A stretch of 64,000 bases of DNA, from NCBI RefSeq assembly GCF_900499075.1, contig NZ_UIHC01000004.1, positions 62,001 through 126,000 on the forward strand, given 5' to 3'. The notes under the pieces are model-generated. The model was not told the origin of the DNA and made no database searches. It was given only the letters and a program-made list of their open reading frames with translations. The position numbers and the translations under genes were made by a program. This stretch comes from Roseinatronobacter ekhonensis (GTDB lineage: Bacteria > Pseudomonadota > Alphaproteobacteria > Rhodobacterales > Rhodobacteraceae). Shown piece after piece: positions 41,363 to 54,036 of this stretch (its first letter is position 1; every line of letters begins with the position of its first letter).

Positions 41363-42127
41363 TTATCGCAGCCATGGGTTGCGACGCCGCCCCGCCGGCG
41401 GCACATCGGTTTTGGCAATGCGGTAGCGAGCCTCTGGATGGGGCGGGTGGCCATGGGTTTTTGCCCAGAGTGCCCGACCCCCGCGATGCAGCCACAGCGG
41501 CAGAGCGAACGCAACACCTGCAATAAACCCGCCTATATGCGCCCAATAGGCTACGCCATCTTCGGATGCGCTGGGGCCAAGCCCGGAAAATACCTGCATC
41601 CCGAACCACCCGCCCAGCACCAGCCATGCCGGGATCGGGATGATGCGAAAATACACCAGTAGGAACAGGAACATATCGATGCGCGCGCGCGGGTAGAACA
41701 GCAGGTATCCTCCCAGCACGCCCGCGATGGCACCCGATGCGCCGACCATGGGCACAAACGACTCGGGCTCTGATATGTATTGCGCCAGCGCCGCCGCAAT
41801 GCCGCAGGCCAGATAGAAGATCAGAAACCGGGCATGGCCCCATTCCTCTTCCATATTGTCGCCGTAGACCCACAGAAACAGCATGTTGAACGCCAGATGT
41901 AGGATGCCGCCATGCAAGAACTGGTGGGTCAGCAGCGTGTCATACCCTTGGCCCGCGCTGATTGCAGCCGGAACCATGCCCCATTGCATGAAGAAGCGCA
42001 TAAGCGCCGTATCATTGCCGAACAGGCCATAATAGCTGATGAACACGAGAATATTCACGGCAAGCAGCCCGTAGGTCACATAGGGACGCTTGTCGCTTGG
42101 GTTGTGGTCGCGGACCGGGATTAACAT
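41363..42127 (-). CDS. Rhomboid intramembrane serine protease
   Basis: A protein of 254 residues with six or more membrane helices. The catalytic dyad is Ser131 in MVGASGAIAGVLGGY and His197 in YWAHIGGFIAG. His72, His77 and Asn81 of FLHGGILHLAFNMLFLWVYGDNME are the conserved oxyanion-side residues. It cleaves membrane-embedded substrates; the substrate here is unknown. It converges with the MscS-type gene, with four bases between stops, and lies downstream of clpA after a hairpin. Confidence 0.95.
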   Translation of the reverse strand: MLIPVRDHNPSDKRPYVTYGLLAVNILVFISYYGLFGNDTALMRFFMQWGMVPAAISAGQGYDTLLTHQFLHGGILHLAFNMLFLWVYGDNMEEEWGHARFLIFYLACGIAAALAQYISEPESFVPMVGASGAIAGVLGGYLLFYPRARIDMFLFLLVYFRIIPIPAWLVLGGWFGMQVFSGLGPSASEDGVAYWAHIGGFIAGVAFALPLWLHRGGRALWAKTHGHPPHPEARYRIAKTDVPPAGRRRNPWLR

Positions 42128-42152
42128 GGATGTACTCCCGGCTTTATTTGGG

Positions 42153-42187
42153 TCCGGCCCGCAAGCGACATGCGCGGGCGGGCCGGA
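42153..42187 (-). terminator. Hairpin after clpA
   Basis: TCCGGCCCGC (42153-42162) and GCGGGCCGGA (42178-42187) pair perfectly over 10 bases with a 15-base loop, eight bases after the clpA stop. No T tract follows, so some read-through to the rhomboid gene is possible. Confidence 0.55.
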
Positions 42188-42194
42188 TCAAGGA

Positions 42195-44513
<2,319 letters not shown>

Positions 44514-44535
44514 GTCAGACGCTCCTGTTTCCTGG

Positions 44536-44564
44536 ATGGCGGCGGGAATACCCCGCGCTGCCAT
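44536..44564 (-). promoter_or_regulatory. Leader hairpin of clpA
   Basis: ATGGCGGCGGG (44536-44546) and CCCCGCGCTGCCAT (44551-44564) form a GC-rich stem with one mismatch and a bulge, 15-50 bases upstream of the GTG start and next to the ribosome binding site. It may affect translation, for example with temperature; this is inference. Confidence 0.4.
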
Positions 44565-44660
44565 GTTCGCCTCATAGTGTTAAACTTCGGTTTTATTCAC
44601 CATCCTTCAAGTGTTTTTTGGTCAATCGTTCAACACAGGCAAATGTAACATGAAAAGTGA

Positions 44661-45428
44661 CTAGAAACGGTCCTTTCGGGCGCGCAGTTCCGCGAAGGTT
44701 TCGGCATCGGTCGCACGATCCATCCCAAGGCTGGATTTCATCGAGGGATCGCTGGCGCGCAGGAACGGGTTGGTGGCTTTCTCTTCTGCCATGGTGGCAA
44801 TGGCCATCGGCGCGCTCTGGGCGCGCAACTTGTCCAGCCCCGCCACGCGTGCGGCCAGTGCCGGGTTATCGCGGTCCACGCTTTCGGCAAAGGCGGCATT
44901 GGCGGCCAGATAGTCATGGCCCGAACAGATCCGGGTGTCGTCGGGCAGGGCGGCCAGCTTGCACAAGCTGGTCCACATCTGGTCGGGCGTCCCCTCGAAC
45001 AGGCGACCGCAGCCAAGCGCCATCAAGCTGTCGGCGGTGAAAGCAAGCTGGCTGTCGGGAAAATGAAACGCGATATGGCCGACCGTGTGGCCCGACACGT
45101 CCAGCACAGTGCCATGTTCGGACCCGAAAGATATGCTGTCGCCCTCTGCCAAAGCGTGGTCCAGCGGGGGCAAGCGGTGCGCATCGGCACGCGCGCCCCA
45201 GACGGCAGCGCCGGTCGCGGCGCGCAGTTCGGCTACGCCATCGACATGGTCGTAGTGGTGATGCGTCAGAAAAATATCGGACAAGGCCCAGCCCTTGGCC
45301 GTCATCGCGTCTATGACCGGGGCGGCCTCTGGCACATCGACCACGCCGGTGGCCCCGGTTGCGGGATTGTGGATAAGATAGGCGTAATTATCGCTAAGAC
45401 AGCGCACGGCGAGCAGCGTCAGGGGCAT
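44661..45428 (-). CDS. gloB: Hydroxyacylglutathione hydrolase (glyoxalase II)
   Basis: A metallo-beta-lactamase-fold enzyme of 255 residues hydrolysing S-lactoylglutathione to lactate and glutathione. Metal ligands are in LTHHHYDHVDGV; further ligands are the His in VSGHTVGHIAF and in CSGHDYLAANA; the C-terminal domain ends ATDAETFAELRARKDRF. MPLTLLAVRCLSDNYAYLIHNPATG is the normal start. It is divergent from the methyltransferase gene, an order often seen in this class. Confidence 0.95.
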   Translation of the reverse strand: MPLTLLAVRCLSDNYAYLIHNPATGATGVVDVPEAAPVIDAMTAKGWALSDIFLTHHHYDHVDGVAELRAATGAAVWGARADAHRLPPLDHALAEGDSISFGSEHGTVLDVSGHTVGHIAFHFPDSQLAFTADSLMALGCGRLFEGTPDQMWTSLCKLAALPDDTRICSGHDYLAANAAFAESVDRDNPALAARVAGLDKLRAQSAPMAIATMAEEKATNPFLRASDPSMKSSLGMDRATDAETFAELRARKDRF

Positions 45429-45502
45429 GGCGTTTTCCAATGCATCGGGTATGGTCTTGGACAGGCTATCCCGACTGGACCGGGCCGTGCAATGAGGACG
45501 AC

Positions 45503-46273
45503 ATGCACCATGACGTGATCGTGCTGCGCGATTTCTATTACACCACGTCGCTGGGGCGGGCGGCGCAAAAAGCACTTCGCGACCATTGCCGCGCCTGCTG
45601 GCCCGATATGTCGGGCAAGGATGTGGCGGGATTCGGATTCGCGGTGCCGCTGCTGCGCCCCTGGCTGGATCAGGCCCGCCGCGTCATCGCCCTGATGCCC
45701 GCGCAACAAGGCGTCATGCACTGGCCCGCCGAAGCCGAAAACCACTCGGTGCTTGCCGAAGAAACGAACTGGCCGTTGGCCACCGACAGCGTGGACCGTC
45801 TGGTCATGCTGCACGGTCTGGAAACAAGTGACCGCCCCGCCGCCCTGCTGGAAGAAGCCGCGCGGGTGCTGCGCATTGGCGGAGAGGCGTTGTTCATCCT
45901 GCCCAACCGCTCGGGGCTTTGGGCGCGGATGGACGGCACGCCGTTTGCTTTGGGGCGGCCCTATTTGACAGGCCAGATCGGGATGCTGTTGCGCGACCAT
46001 GGTTTCCAGATATGCGACAATGGCGGGGCATTGTTTTTCCCGCCGCGTGACAACCGCCGTTGGCTGCGGTGGGCGATGTGGCTGGAAGGCGTGGGGCGGC
46101 GCATGGTGCGGCTGCGTGCGGGCGGTGTGCTGGTGGTTCACGCCCGCCGGGTAGAGGACACCCCAAGCAATGGGTTGGCGATCAAAAGCCGCCGACCCTT
46201 GCGTATTCTGGATGGTGTGGCGCAACCGGCGGGCACGCGTCCGGCCTGGCGCGACGGTCGTGATGGACGGTAG
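45503..46273 (+). CDS. SAM-dependent methyltransferase
   Basis: A protein of 256 residues with a class I methyltransferase core: ACWPDMSGKDVAGFGFAVPLL in place of the standard glycine-rich motif I, LPLATDSVDRLVMLHGLE-like acidic strand around 95-115 (here WPLATDSVDRLVMLHGLE), then LLEEAARVLRIGGEALFILPNRSGLWARMD. GAGGACGAC precedes the ATG. The target is unknown. It is the usual divergent neighbour of gloB in Rhodobacterales. The 260 bases after it contain the atp promoter region and no convincing gene. Confidence 0.88.
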   Translation: MHHDVIVLRDFYYTTSLGRAAQKALRDHCRACWPDMSGKDVAGFGFAVPLLRPWLDQARRVIALMPAQQGVMHWPAEAENHSVLAEETNWPLATDSVDRLVMLHGLETSDRPAALLEEAARVLRIGGEALFILPNRSGLWARMDGTPFALGRPYLTGQIGMLLRDHGFQICDNGGALFFPPRDNRRWLRWAMWLEGVGRRMVRLRAGGVLVVHARRVEDTPSNGLAIKSRRPLRILDGVAQPAGTRPAWRDGRDGR

Positions 46274-46420
46274 ACAGGCAGCACGAGAATCGTCCGGGCC
46301 GGGCGCCGGTCGCGGTTCGATTTGCGCCCGATCCGCGATGATACCGCAATCGCGTGGCAGATTGTCGCAGCACCAGTGCAGTTTTCCCATCGCTTTACCC
46401 CCAACATGTGGCCTTGGCGG

Positions 46421-46448
46421 TTGCAGCATGACAAGGGCTCTGCTAAAC
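46421..46448 (+). promoter_or_regulatory. Weak candidate promoter of atp operon
   Basis: TTGCAG (46421-46426), 16 bases, CTAAAC (46443-46448), about 90 bases before atpH. A perfect TTGACA at about 46474 has no good -10 partner. The position fits the operon but the match is modest. Confidence 0.25.
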
Positions 46449-46536
46449 CCGCGCCGATTTCACATGCCGCGACAGCGTTGACACCTGGCATCAGGCCAAG
46501 GCGCAGGAAGCGGTGCAACCAGATGGAAGGGTGGAC

Positions 46537-47097
46537 GTGTCCGAACCAGCTTCGATCTCCTCCGGCATTGCGCAACGCTATGCTACAGCCATTTTCGAGC
46601 TGTCGAAGGAATCCAAGGCGCTGAATGCGCTGGAAAAAGATGTTGACGCGTTGAAAGACGCGCTGGCAGACAGCGCCGAGTTGCGCGACCTGATCTCTTC
46701 GCCCGTTTACAGCCGTGACGATGTGACCCGTTCTGTCGGGGCACTTGCGGCAAAGATGGGGCTATCACAAGCCGTGGCCGGTGGCCTTGGACTGATGGCC
46801 GCCAAACGCCGCATTTTTGCGCTGCCGCAGGTTCTGGACGCATTGCGCGCCATGATCGCGGACGACAAGGGCGAGGTTACGGCCTCTGTCGCGTCGGCAA
46901 AGGCGCTGAGCAAGGCACAGCAAACCGAGCTTACCAAAGTGCTCAAAGCACGCGTGGGCAAGGAAATAAAACTAGAAACATCCGTCGATGAAACGCTAAT
47001 CGGCGGTCTTGTCATCAAGGTGGGCTCGCAAATGATCGACACATCGATCCGCGCGCAGCTCGCGGCCCTCAAGAACAGCATGAAAGAGGTCGGATAA
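46537..47097 (+). CDS. atpH: ATP synthase F1 delta subunit
   Basis: A protein of 186 residues, the normal length for delta (OSCP-like), which links F1 to the peripheral stalk. It begins VSEPASISSGIAQRYATAIFELSKE and ends LIGGLVIKVGSQMIDTSIRAQLAALKNSMKEVG, both family signatures. The start is the GTG at 46537, behind GGAAGGG. First gene of the F1 operon; the stop is directly followed by the atpA ATG. Confidence 0.95.
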   Translation: MSEPASISSGIAQRYATAIFELSKESKALNALEKDVDALKDALADSAELRDLISSPVYSRDDVTRSVGALAAKMGLSQAVAGGLGLMAAKRRIFALPQVLDALRAMIADDKGEVTASVASAKALSKAQQTELTKVLKARVGKEIKLETSVDETLIGGLVIKVGSQMIDTSIRAQLAALKNSMKEVG

Positions 47098-48636
47098 ATG
47101 GGTATCCAAGCTGCTGAGATTTCTGCAATCCTGAAAGAGCAGATCAAGAACTTCGGTCAGGATGTCGAAGTCGCCGAAGTGGGCCGTGTGCTCTCTGTGG
47201 GCGACGGTATTGCCCGTGTGCACGGGCTGGACAATGTTCAGGCCGGCGAGATGGTCGAATTCCCCGGCGGTGTCCGGGGCATGGCGCTCAACCTTGAAGC
47301 TGACAACGTGGGTATCGTTATTTTCGGCGATGACCGTGGCATCAAGGAAGGCGACACCGTCAAGCGCACCAAGTCCATCGTGGACGTTCCGGTCGGTGAC
47401 GAATTGCTGGGCCGCGTTGTTGACGGTCTGGGCAACCCGATTGACGGCAAAGGCGACCTGAAGGCGAAAAAGCGTTCGGTGGCCGATGTCAAAGCGCCGG
47501 GCATTATCCCGCGTAAATCGGTGCACGAACCCATGGCGACCGGCCTGAAATCCGTGGACGCCATGATCCCGGTTGGCCGTGGCCAGCGCGAGTTGATCAT
47601 TGGCGACCGCCAGACGGGTAAAACCGCCGTGGCGCTCGACACGATCCTGAACCAGAAAAGCTACAACGAAGCGGCTGGCGACGACGAAAGCAAGAAGCTG
47701 TATTGCGTCTATGTCGCAATCGGTCAGAAGCGTTCGACCGTTGCTCAGTTGGTGAAGAAATTGGAAGAAACCGGCGCGATCGACTATTCGATCGTGGTGG
47801 CCGCAACCGCGTCCGACCCGGCCCCGATGCAGTTTCTGGCACCCTATGCCGCAACCGCGATGGCAGAGCATTTCCGCGACAATGGTCGCCACGCGCTGAT
47901 CATCTATGATGACCTGTCCAAGCAGGCCGTCGCATATCGCCAGATGTCTTTGCTGCTGCGCCGCCCGCCGGGCCGCGAAGCTTATCCGGGCGACGTGTTC
48001 TACCTGCACTCCCGCCTGCTGGAGCGGTCCTCGAAGCTGAACGAGGATCACGGGGCAGGGTCTCTGACCGCGCTGCCGATCATCGAAACGCAGGGCGGCG
48101 ACGTGTCGGCCTTTATTCCGACCAACGTGATCTCGATCACCGATGGCCAGATCTTCCTGGAAACCGAACTGTTCTATCAGGGCATCCGCCCGGCTGTGAA
48201 CACCGGTCTTTCGGTGTCGCGCGTGGGCTCTTCGGCCCAGACCAACGCGATGAAATCCGTCGCTGGTCCGGTCAAGCTGGAACTCGCGCAGTATCGCGAG
48301 ATGGCGGCCTTCGCGCAGTTCGGCTCTGACCTTGATGCGTCGACCCAGAAGCTGCTGAACCGTGGCGCACGCCTGACCGAGCTGATGAAGCAAGGCCAGT
48401 ATTCGCCGATGACCAACGCCGAAATCGTCTGCGTCATCTTTGCGGGCACCCAAGGCTATCTGGACAAGATCGCGGTCAAGGATGTCGGTCGCTTTGAAGC
48501 TGGCCTGCTGGCGCATCTGCGCGGCAAGCACAAAGAGCTTCTGGAAGACATGACCGTCAATGACCGCAAGGTTAAGGGCGAGTTGGAAGACAAGATCCGC
48601 GCAGCACTCGACGAATTCGCGAAAGACTTCGCCTGA
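47098..48636 (+). CDS. atpA: ATP synthase F1 alpha subunit
   Basis: A protein of 512 residues, the non-catalytic nucleotide-binding subunit of F1. Walker A is [11 protein letters not shown] near 169-176, the Walker B region is [45 protein letters not shown], and the arginine finger region is [15 protein letters not shown]. It starts without a gap after atpH. Two GFG-like replacements are absent; the sequence is fully standard. Confidence 0.98.
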   Translation: MGIQAAEISAILKEQIKNFGQDVEVAEVGRVLSVGDGIARVHGLDNVQAGEMVEFPGGVRGMALNLEADNVGIVIFGDDRGIKEGDTVKRTKSIVDVPVGDELLGRVVDGLGNPIDGKGDLKAKKRSVADVKAPGIIPRKSVHEPMATGLKSVDAMIPVGRGQRELIIGDRQTGKTAVALDTILNQKSYNEAAGDDESKKLYCVYVAIGQKRSTVAQLVKKLEETGAIDYSIVVAATASDPAPMQFLAPYAATAMAEHFRDNGRHALIIYDDLSKQAVAYRQMSLLLRRPPGREAYPGDVFYLHSRLLERSSKLNEDHGAGSLTALPIIETQGGDVSAFIPTNVISITDGQIFLETELFYQGIRPAVNTGLSVSRVGSSAQTNAMKSVAGPVKLELAQYREMAAFAQFGSDLDASTQKLLNRGARLTELMKQGQYSPMTNAEIVCVIFAGTQGYLDKIAVKDVGRFEAGLLAHLRGKHKELLEDMTVNDRKVKGELEDKIRAALDEFAKDFA

Positions 48637-48657
48637 GGGCGGTGAGAGGACAAGCGT

Positions 48658-49527
48658 ATGCCCAACCTCAAGGACCTGAAAAACAGGATCGCCAGCGTCA
48701 AGTCGACGCGGAAGATCACCAAAGCCATGCAGATGGTCGCGGCGGCGAAGCTTCGCCGCGCCCAAGACGCCGCAGTCGCCGCGCGGCCCTATGCCGACAA
48801 GATGGCCGATGTCGTCAACAGCCTTGCGGCGTCGGTCGAAGGGTCGGACACCGCGCCGAAATTGCTGGCCGGCACCGGCAGCGAGCAAACCCATCTGCTG
48901 GTCGTGATGACCGCAGAGCGGGGGCTGTGCGGTGGCTTCAACTCGTCCATCGTCAAGCTGGCGCGTATTCATGCGGGCAAGCTGCTGGCCGAGGGCAAGA
49001 CCGTCAAGATCCTGACGGTTGGCAAGAAAGGCCGCGAACAGCTCAAGCGCGATCTGGGGGATCATCTGGTCGCCCATGTCGATCTGAGCGAGGTCAAGCG
49101 CGTCGGCTATGAAAACGCAGCGGAGGTGGCGAACAAGGTGTTCGACATGTTCGATGCGGGCGAATTCGACGTGGCGACGATCTTCTTCAACCGGTTCGAA
49201 TCCGTCATCAGCCAGATCCCGACGGCCACGCAGGTCATTCCTGCCGTGGTGCCGGAAGATGCCGATGCCGATACCCTTTACGACTACGAACCGTCGGAAG
49301 AGGCGATCTTGGCCGACCTGCTGCCCCGCGCAGTAACCACGCAGATCTTCACCGCGCTTCTGGAAAACGGCGCCTCGGAACAGGGTGCGCGCATGTCCGC
49401 CATGGACAACGCAACCCGCAACGCAGGCGACATGATCGACCGTTTGACAACCGAGTATAACCGCTCGCGTCAGGCTGCGATCACCAAAGAGCTTATCGAG
49501 ATCATTTCGGGCGCCGAGGCGCTCTGA
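48658..49527 (+). CDS. atpG: ATP synthase F1 gamma subunit
   Basis: The rotating central stalk subunit, 289 residues. It begins [35 protein letters not shown], the N-terminal coiled-coil helix, contains [16 protein letters not shown], and ends with the C-terminal helix [45 protein letters not shown]. It lies 21 bases after atpA. Standard length for the family. Confidence 0.98.
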   Translation: MPNLKDLKNRIASVKSTRKITKAMQMVAAAKLRRAQDAAVAARPYADKMADVVNSLAASVEGSDTAPKLLAGTGSEQTHLLVVMTAERGLCGGFNSSIVKLARIHAGKLLAEGKTVKILTVGKKGREQLKRDLGDHLVAHVDLSEVKRVGYENAAEVANKVFDMFDAGEFDVATIFFNRFESVISQIPTATQVIPAVVPEDADADTLYDYEPSEEAILADLLPRAVTTQIFTALLENGASEQGARMSAMDNATRNAGDMIDRLTTEYNRSRQAAITKELIEIISGAEAL

Positions 49528-49544
49528 CGAACCCGGAGAATTAG

Positions 49545-50966
<1,422 letters not shown>

Positions 50967-51026
50967 GGTCTATGCGGGTCTGTTGGGGCGGTTTCGCCGC
51001 CCCGCACCTGCCAAATGGAGGGCCGT

Positions 51027-51422
51027 ATGGCTGATATGTTGCAATTCGATCTGGTCAGCCCCGAGCGGAAGCTGGCATCGGGTCAGGCACGGGCGGTGCA
51101 AATCCCCGGTGCCGATGGCGATCTGACCGCCATGCCCGATCACGCGCCCACCATCACCACCCTGCGCCCTGGCGTGCTGGTGGTTGAAGGAGAAAATGGC
51201 GAGGAGCGGTATGTCGTGACAGGCGGTTTCGCAGAGATCAGCCCCGAAGCGACAACGGTTCTGGCAGAGCGCGCTTACCCCGCAGCAGGGGACGAGGCAC
51301 GCGCGGCGTTGCAGGGCATCTTGGAAGAGGTGCGCGGCAAAGCGGGTGCCGCATCGGGCGCCGAGAAGGATGTCTTTGACAAAACCGCCGACGATCTGGC
51401 GAAGGTGATCGACGGGCTATAA
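51027..51422 (+). CDS. atpC: ATP synthase F1 epsilon subunit
   Basis: A protein of 131 residues of the central stalk, which limits ATP hydrolysis. The beta-sandwich domain covers [49 protein letters not shown], followed by a shorter helical part. GGAGGGCC precedes the ATG at 51027; the gap from atpD is 60 bases. Last gene of the operon before a strong terminator. Confidence 0.95.
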   Translation: MADMLQFDLVSPERKLASGQARAVQIPGADGDLTAMPDHAPTITTLRPGVLVVEGENGEERYVVTGGFAEISPEATTVLAERAYPAAGDEARAALQGILEEVRGKAGAASGAEKDVFDKTADDLAKVIDGL

Positions 51423-51446
51423 GCCTTTTGATTGCTTGGAAATTAT

Positions 51447-51476
51447 AAACCCCGGTCCAAAAGGGCCGGGGTTTTT
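51447..51476 (+). terminator. Intrinsic terminator of atpHAGDC
   Basis: AAACCCCGGTCC (51447-51458) pairs with GGGCCGGGGTTT (51463-51474), 12 pairs with one G-T wobble around AAAA, with five T at 51472-51476. It lies 25 bases after atpC. Confidence 0.9.
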
Positions 51477-51544
51477 CGTTTCTGGGTAGAGAGTGTCAAG
51501 TACCGTCGCGCAAAGTGGGCAAAGGCACTTGTCCCGCGCCTGCA

Positions 51545-52795
51545 TTAGCCCAGAACCACCAGCGCGTGGCGCTTTTTGCCCGCCGAAAGCTTCATCGGCT
51601 TGGACAGCGCGCGCGCATCCACCATCTGCCCGGCATCGCTGACAGCCGCGTCATTGGCCCTGGCGCCACCTTCTGCAATCAGGCGTTTCGCGTCTTTGCC
51701 GGACCCGGCCAGCCCCGAGCGCACGAAAAGCTGCGCCATCGACAGTCCATCGCCCAAATCGGCCGCAGACAGCGTCAACGTGGGCAAATCTTCGCCCGCG
51801 CCACCTTTTTCAAACACCTCGCGCGCGGTCGCTTCTGCCGTGGCGGCGGCGTCGGCCCCGTGGCACAGCGTCGTGACCTCATTGGCCAGAATGACCTTGG
51901 CCGCGTTGATCTCTGACCCTTCCAGCGCGCCCAGACGGTCGCATTCCGCCACCGGCAACTCTGTGTATAGCTTCAGGAACCGGCCCACATCGGCATCGGT
52001 CGTGTTGCGCCAGAATTGCCAGAACTCGTAGGGTGACAGCATATCGCCGTTCAGCCAGATCGCGCCGCCAGCGGATTTGCCCATCTTGCGCCCGTCCGAC
52101 GTGGTCAGCAAAGGCGTGGTCAGGCCGAATATCTCTGCATCGGCCATGCGCCGCGCAAGGTCGATCCCGTTGACGATATTGCCCCATTGGTCCGACCCGC
52201 CCATCTGCAACAGACAGCCATGGCGGCGGTTGATTTCCACGAAATCATAGGCTTGCAGGATCATGTAGTTGAATTCGAGGAAGCTTAGCGACTGCTCGCG
52301 GTCCAACCGGGATTTCACACTCTCAAACGACAGCATGCGGTTGACCGAGAAATGCCGACCCACGTCGCGCAGGAAATCAAGGTAGTTCAGCCCGTCCAGC
52401 CATTCGGCATTGTTGAGCATGATCGCGCCACCCGCGCTATCGTCGTAGCGCAGGTATTTGGCAAAAACCTGCTGCATCCCGTTGATATTTCTATCAATTG
52501 CGGCGGCGTCCAATAGCGGGCGCTCGTCTGACCGAAACGAGGGATCGCCCACCTTGGTCGTCCCGCCGCCCATCAGCGTGATCGGTTTATGGCCTGTTTT
52601 CTGGAACCAGCGCAGCAGCATGATGTTCAGCAAATGCCCGACATGCAGCGATTTGGCGGTCGCGTCATAGCCGATATAGGCCGGCACAACACCATTCAGC
52701 AAAGCCTCGTCCAACCCTTGCAGGTCGGTGCAATCGGATAGAAAGCCGCGTTCCAGAAGCGTGATCAGGAAATCCGACTTCGGCGTGTAGGTCAT
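51545..52795 (-). CDS. tyrS: Tyrosyl-tRNA synthetase
   Basis: A class I synthetase of 416 residues charging tRNA-Tyr. The HIGH-type motif is SLHVGHLLN, the tyrosine-binding region is [33 protein letters not shown], the KMSKS-type motif is [10 protein letters not shown], and the C-terminal S4-like domain ends [24 protein letters not shown]. The start at 52795 gives [24 protein letters not shown], the usual N-terminus. It is divergent from anmK, with a 66-base gap. Confidence 0.97.
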   Translation of the reverse strand: MTYTPKSDFLITLLERGFLSDCTDLQGLDEALLNGVVPAYIGYDATAKSLHVGHLLNIMLLRWFQKTGHKPITLMGGGTTKVGDPSFRSDERPLLDAAAIDRNINGMQQVFAKYLRYDDSAGGAIMLNNAEWLDGLNYLDFLRDVGRHFSVNRMLSFESVKSRLDREQSLSFLEFNYMILQAYDFVEINRRHGCLLQMGGSDQWGNIVNGIDLARRMADAEIFGLTTPLLTTSDGRKMGKSAGGAIWLNGDMLSPYEFWQFWRNTTDADVGRFLKLYTELPVAECDRLGALEGSEINAAKVILANEVTTLCHGADAAATAEATAREVFEKGGAGEDLPTLTLSAADLGDGLSMAQLFVRSGLAGSGKDAKRLIAEGGARANDAAVSDAGQMVDARALSKPMKLSAGKKRHALVVLG

Positions 52796-52861
52796 TTTTG
52801 CTTGTCCCCGGCAACAGATTGGGCGTTTGATATACGCGTGGCGGTGAATAAGGGAAAGCCC

Positions 52862-53950
52862 ATGTTGAAACAACAGGTCACGCGGGCCTTGGGGCTAATG
52901 TCGGGCACGTCGCTGGACGGGGTGGATGCCGCTGTGCTCGACACCGATGGCGAGGTGATCCACGGGTTTGGCCCGACCGCATTCCGGCCCTATAGTGCCG
53001 CGGAACGCGCCGCGCTCTTTGCCGCGCAGGGGCTATGGCAGGGCGACCCGCAGGTAGAGCCGGTGGCGGAACTGATCGAGACCGCGCATGCCGAGGTGAT
53101 GGCGCGGTTTTCGGACATAGAGATTGTCGGCTTTCACGGTCAGACGCTGGCGCATGACCCAAGCGCAGGACGCACCCATCAGGCCGGGTCGGGGGCGGTG
53201 CTGGCACTGGTCTCTGGCCTGCCCGTGGTGTGGGATTTTCGCAGCTCTGACGTGCATCTGGGCGGGCAGGGCGCGCCGTTGGCCCCGTTCTACCACTTCG
53301 CGCTGGCCAAGTATCTGGGCGCGACCGAACCATTGGCGTTCCTGAACCTGGGCGGTGTTGGCAACCTGACCTATATCGACCCGCGCCATGACCGCCCCGA
53401 CATGCCAGGCGCGCTTTTGGCCTTCGACACTGGCCCCGCAAACGCGCCGATAGATGACCTGTGCCAAGCACGCCTTGGCCAGCCGCGCGACACGGGCGGT
53501 GTGCTGGCCGCCCAAGGCACAGCCGATGACGCGCTGGTCGCAGGGTATCTGGCCGAGGGATATTTCCGCCGCAGACCGCCCAAATCCCTTGACCGCGCAA
53601 GCGATCTGGGTGACCGCGTGGCCCATCTGGACACGCCCGACGCTTTGGCCACGCTGGCGGCCTGCGCGGCGGGAGCGGTCGCGACGGGATATGAGCATCT
53701 GCCAGATCCGCCCGCGCGCCTGCTGGTCTGCGGTGGCGGGCGGCACAACCCCGAACTGATGCGCCGGATTGCGGCTGCAGTGCCGTCAGAGGTGCTGCCG
53801 GTTGAAGATGTCGGACTGGACGGGGATATGCTGGAAGCGCAGGCTTTCGCCTATCTTGCCGTGCGCGTGGCGCGCGGGCTGTCCACGTCCTGCCCTGCAA
53901 CGACCGGAGTCGCTGCCGCCGTGGGCGGGGGTCAGATCAGCCACCCCTGA
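52862..53950 (+). CDS. anmK: Anhydro-N-acetylmuramic acid kinase
   Basis: A peptidoglycan-recycling kinase of 362 residues turning 1,6-anhydro-MurNAc into MurNAc-6-phosphate. [22 protein letters not shown] is the N-terminal phosphate-binding motif; [35 protein letters not shown] and [14 protein letters not shown] are the other family blocks. AAGGGAAAG precedes the ATG. The lytic transglycosylase and amidase in this window generate the precursors it recycles. Divergent from tyrS. Confidence 0.95.
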   Translation: MLKQQVTRALGLMSGTSLDGVDAAVLDTDGEVIHGFGPTAFRPYSAAERAALFAAQGLWQGDPQVEPVAELIETAHAEVMARFSDIEIVGFHGQTLAHDPSAGRTHQAGSGAVLALVSGLPVVWDFRSSDVHLGGQGAPLAPFYHFALAKYLGATEPLAFLNLGGVGNLTYIDPRHDRPDMPGALLAFDTGPANAPIDDLCQARLGQPRDTGGVLAAQGTADDALVAGYLAEGYFRRRPPKSLDRASDLGDRVAHLDTPDALATLAACAAGAVATGYEHLPDPPARLLVCGGGRHNPELMRRIAAAVPSEVLPVEDVGLDGDMLEAQAFAYLAVRVARGLSTSCPATTGVAAAVGGGQISHP

Positions 53951-53955
53951 TTTGC

Positions 53956-53981
53956 TTCAAGTATGAAACTTTAGGCTTGAA
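53956..53981. promoter_or_regulatory. Candidate operator of aminobenzoyl-CoA operon
   Basis: TTCAAG (53956-53961) and CTTGAA (53976-53981) form an inverted repeat with centres 20 bases apart; the left arm also makes TTCA-AGTA-TGAA (53956-53967). The site fills the short 86-base gap before the first gene of the operon and suits a MarR dimer, such as that encoded at 57083. Confidence 0.45.
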
Positions 53982-54036
53982 ATAAAAAAACACCTGCCGC
54001 AGCATGATCCAAGGGAATCAGGCGAAAGGGGGTATC

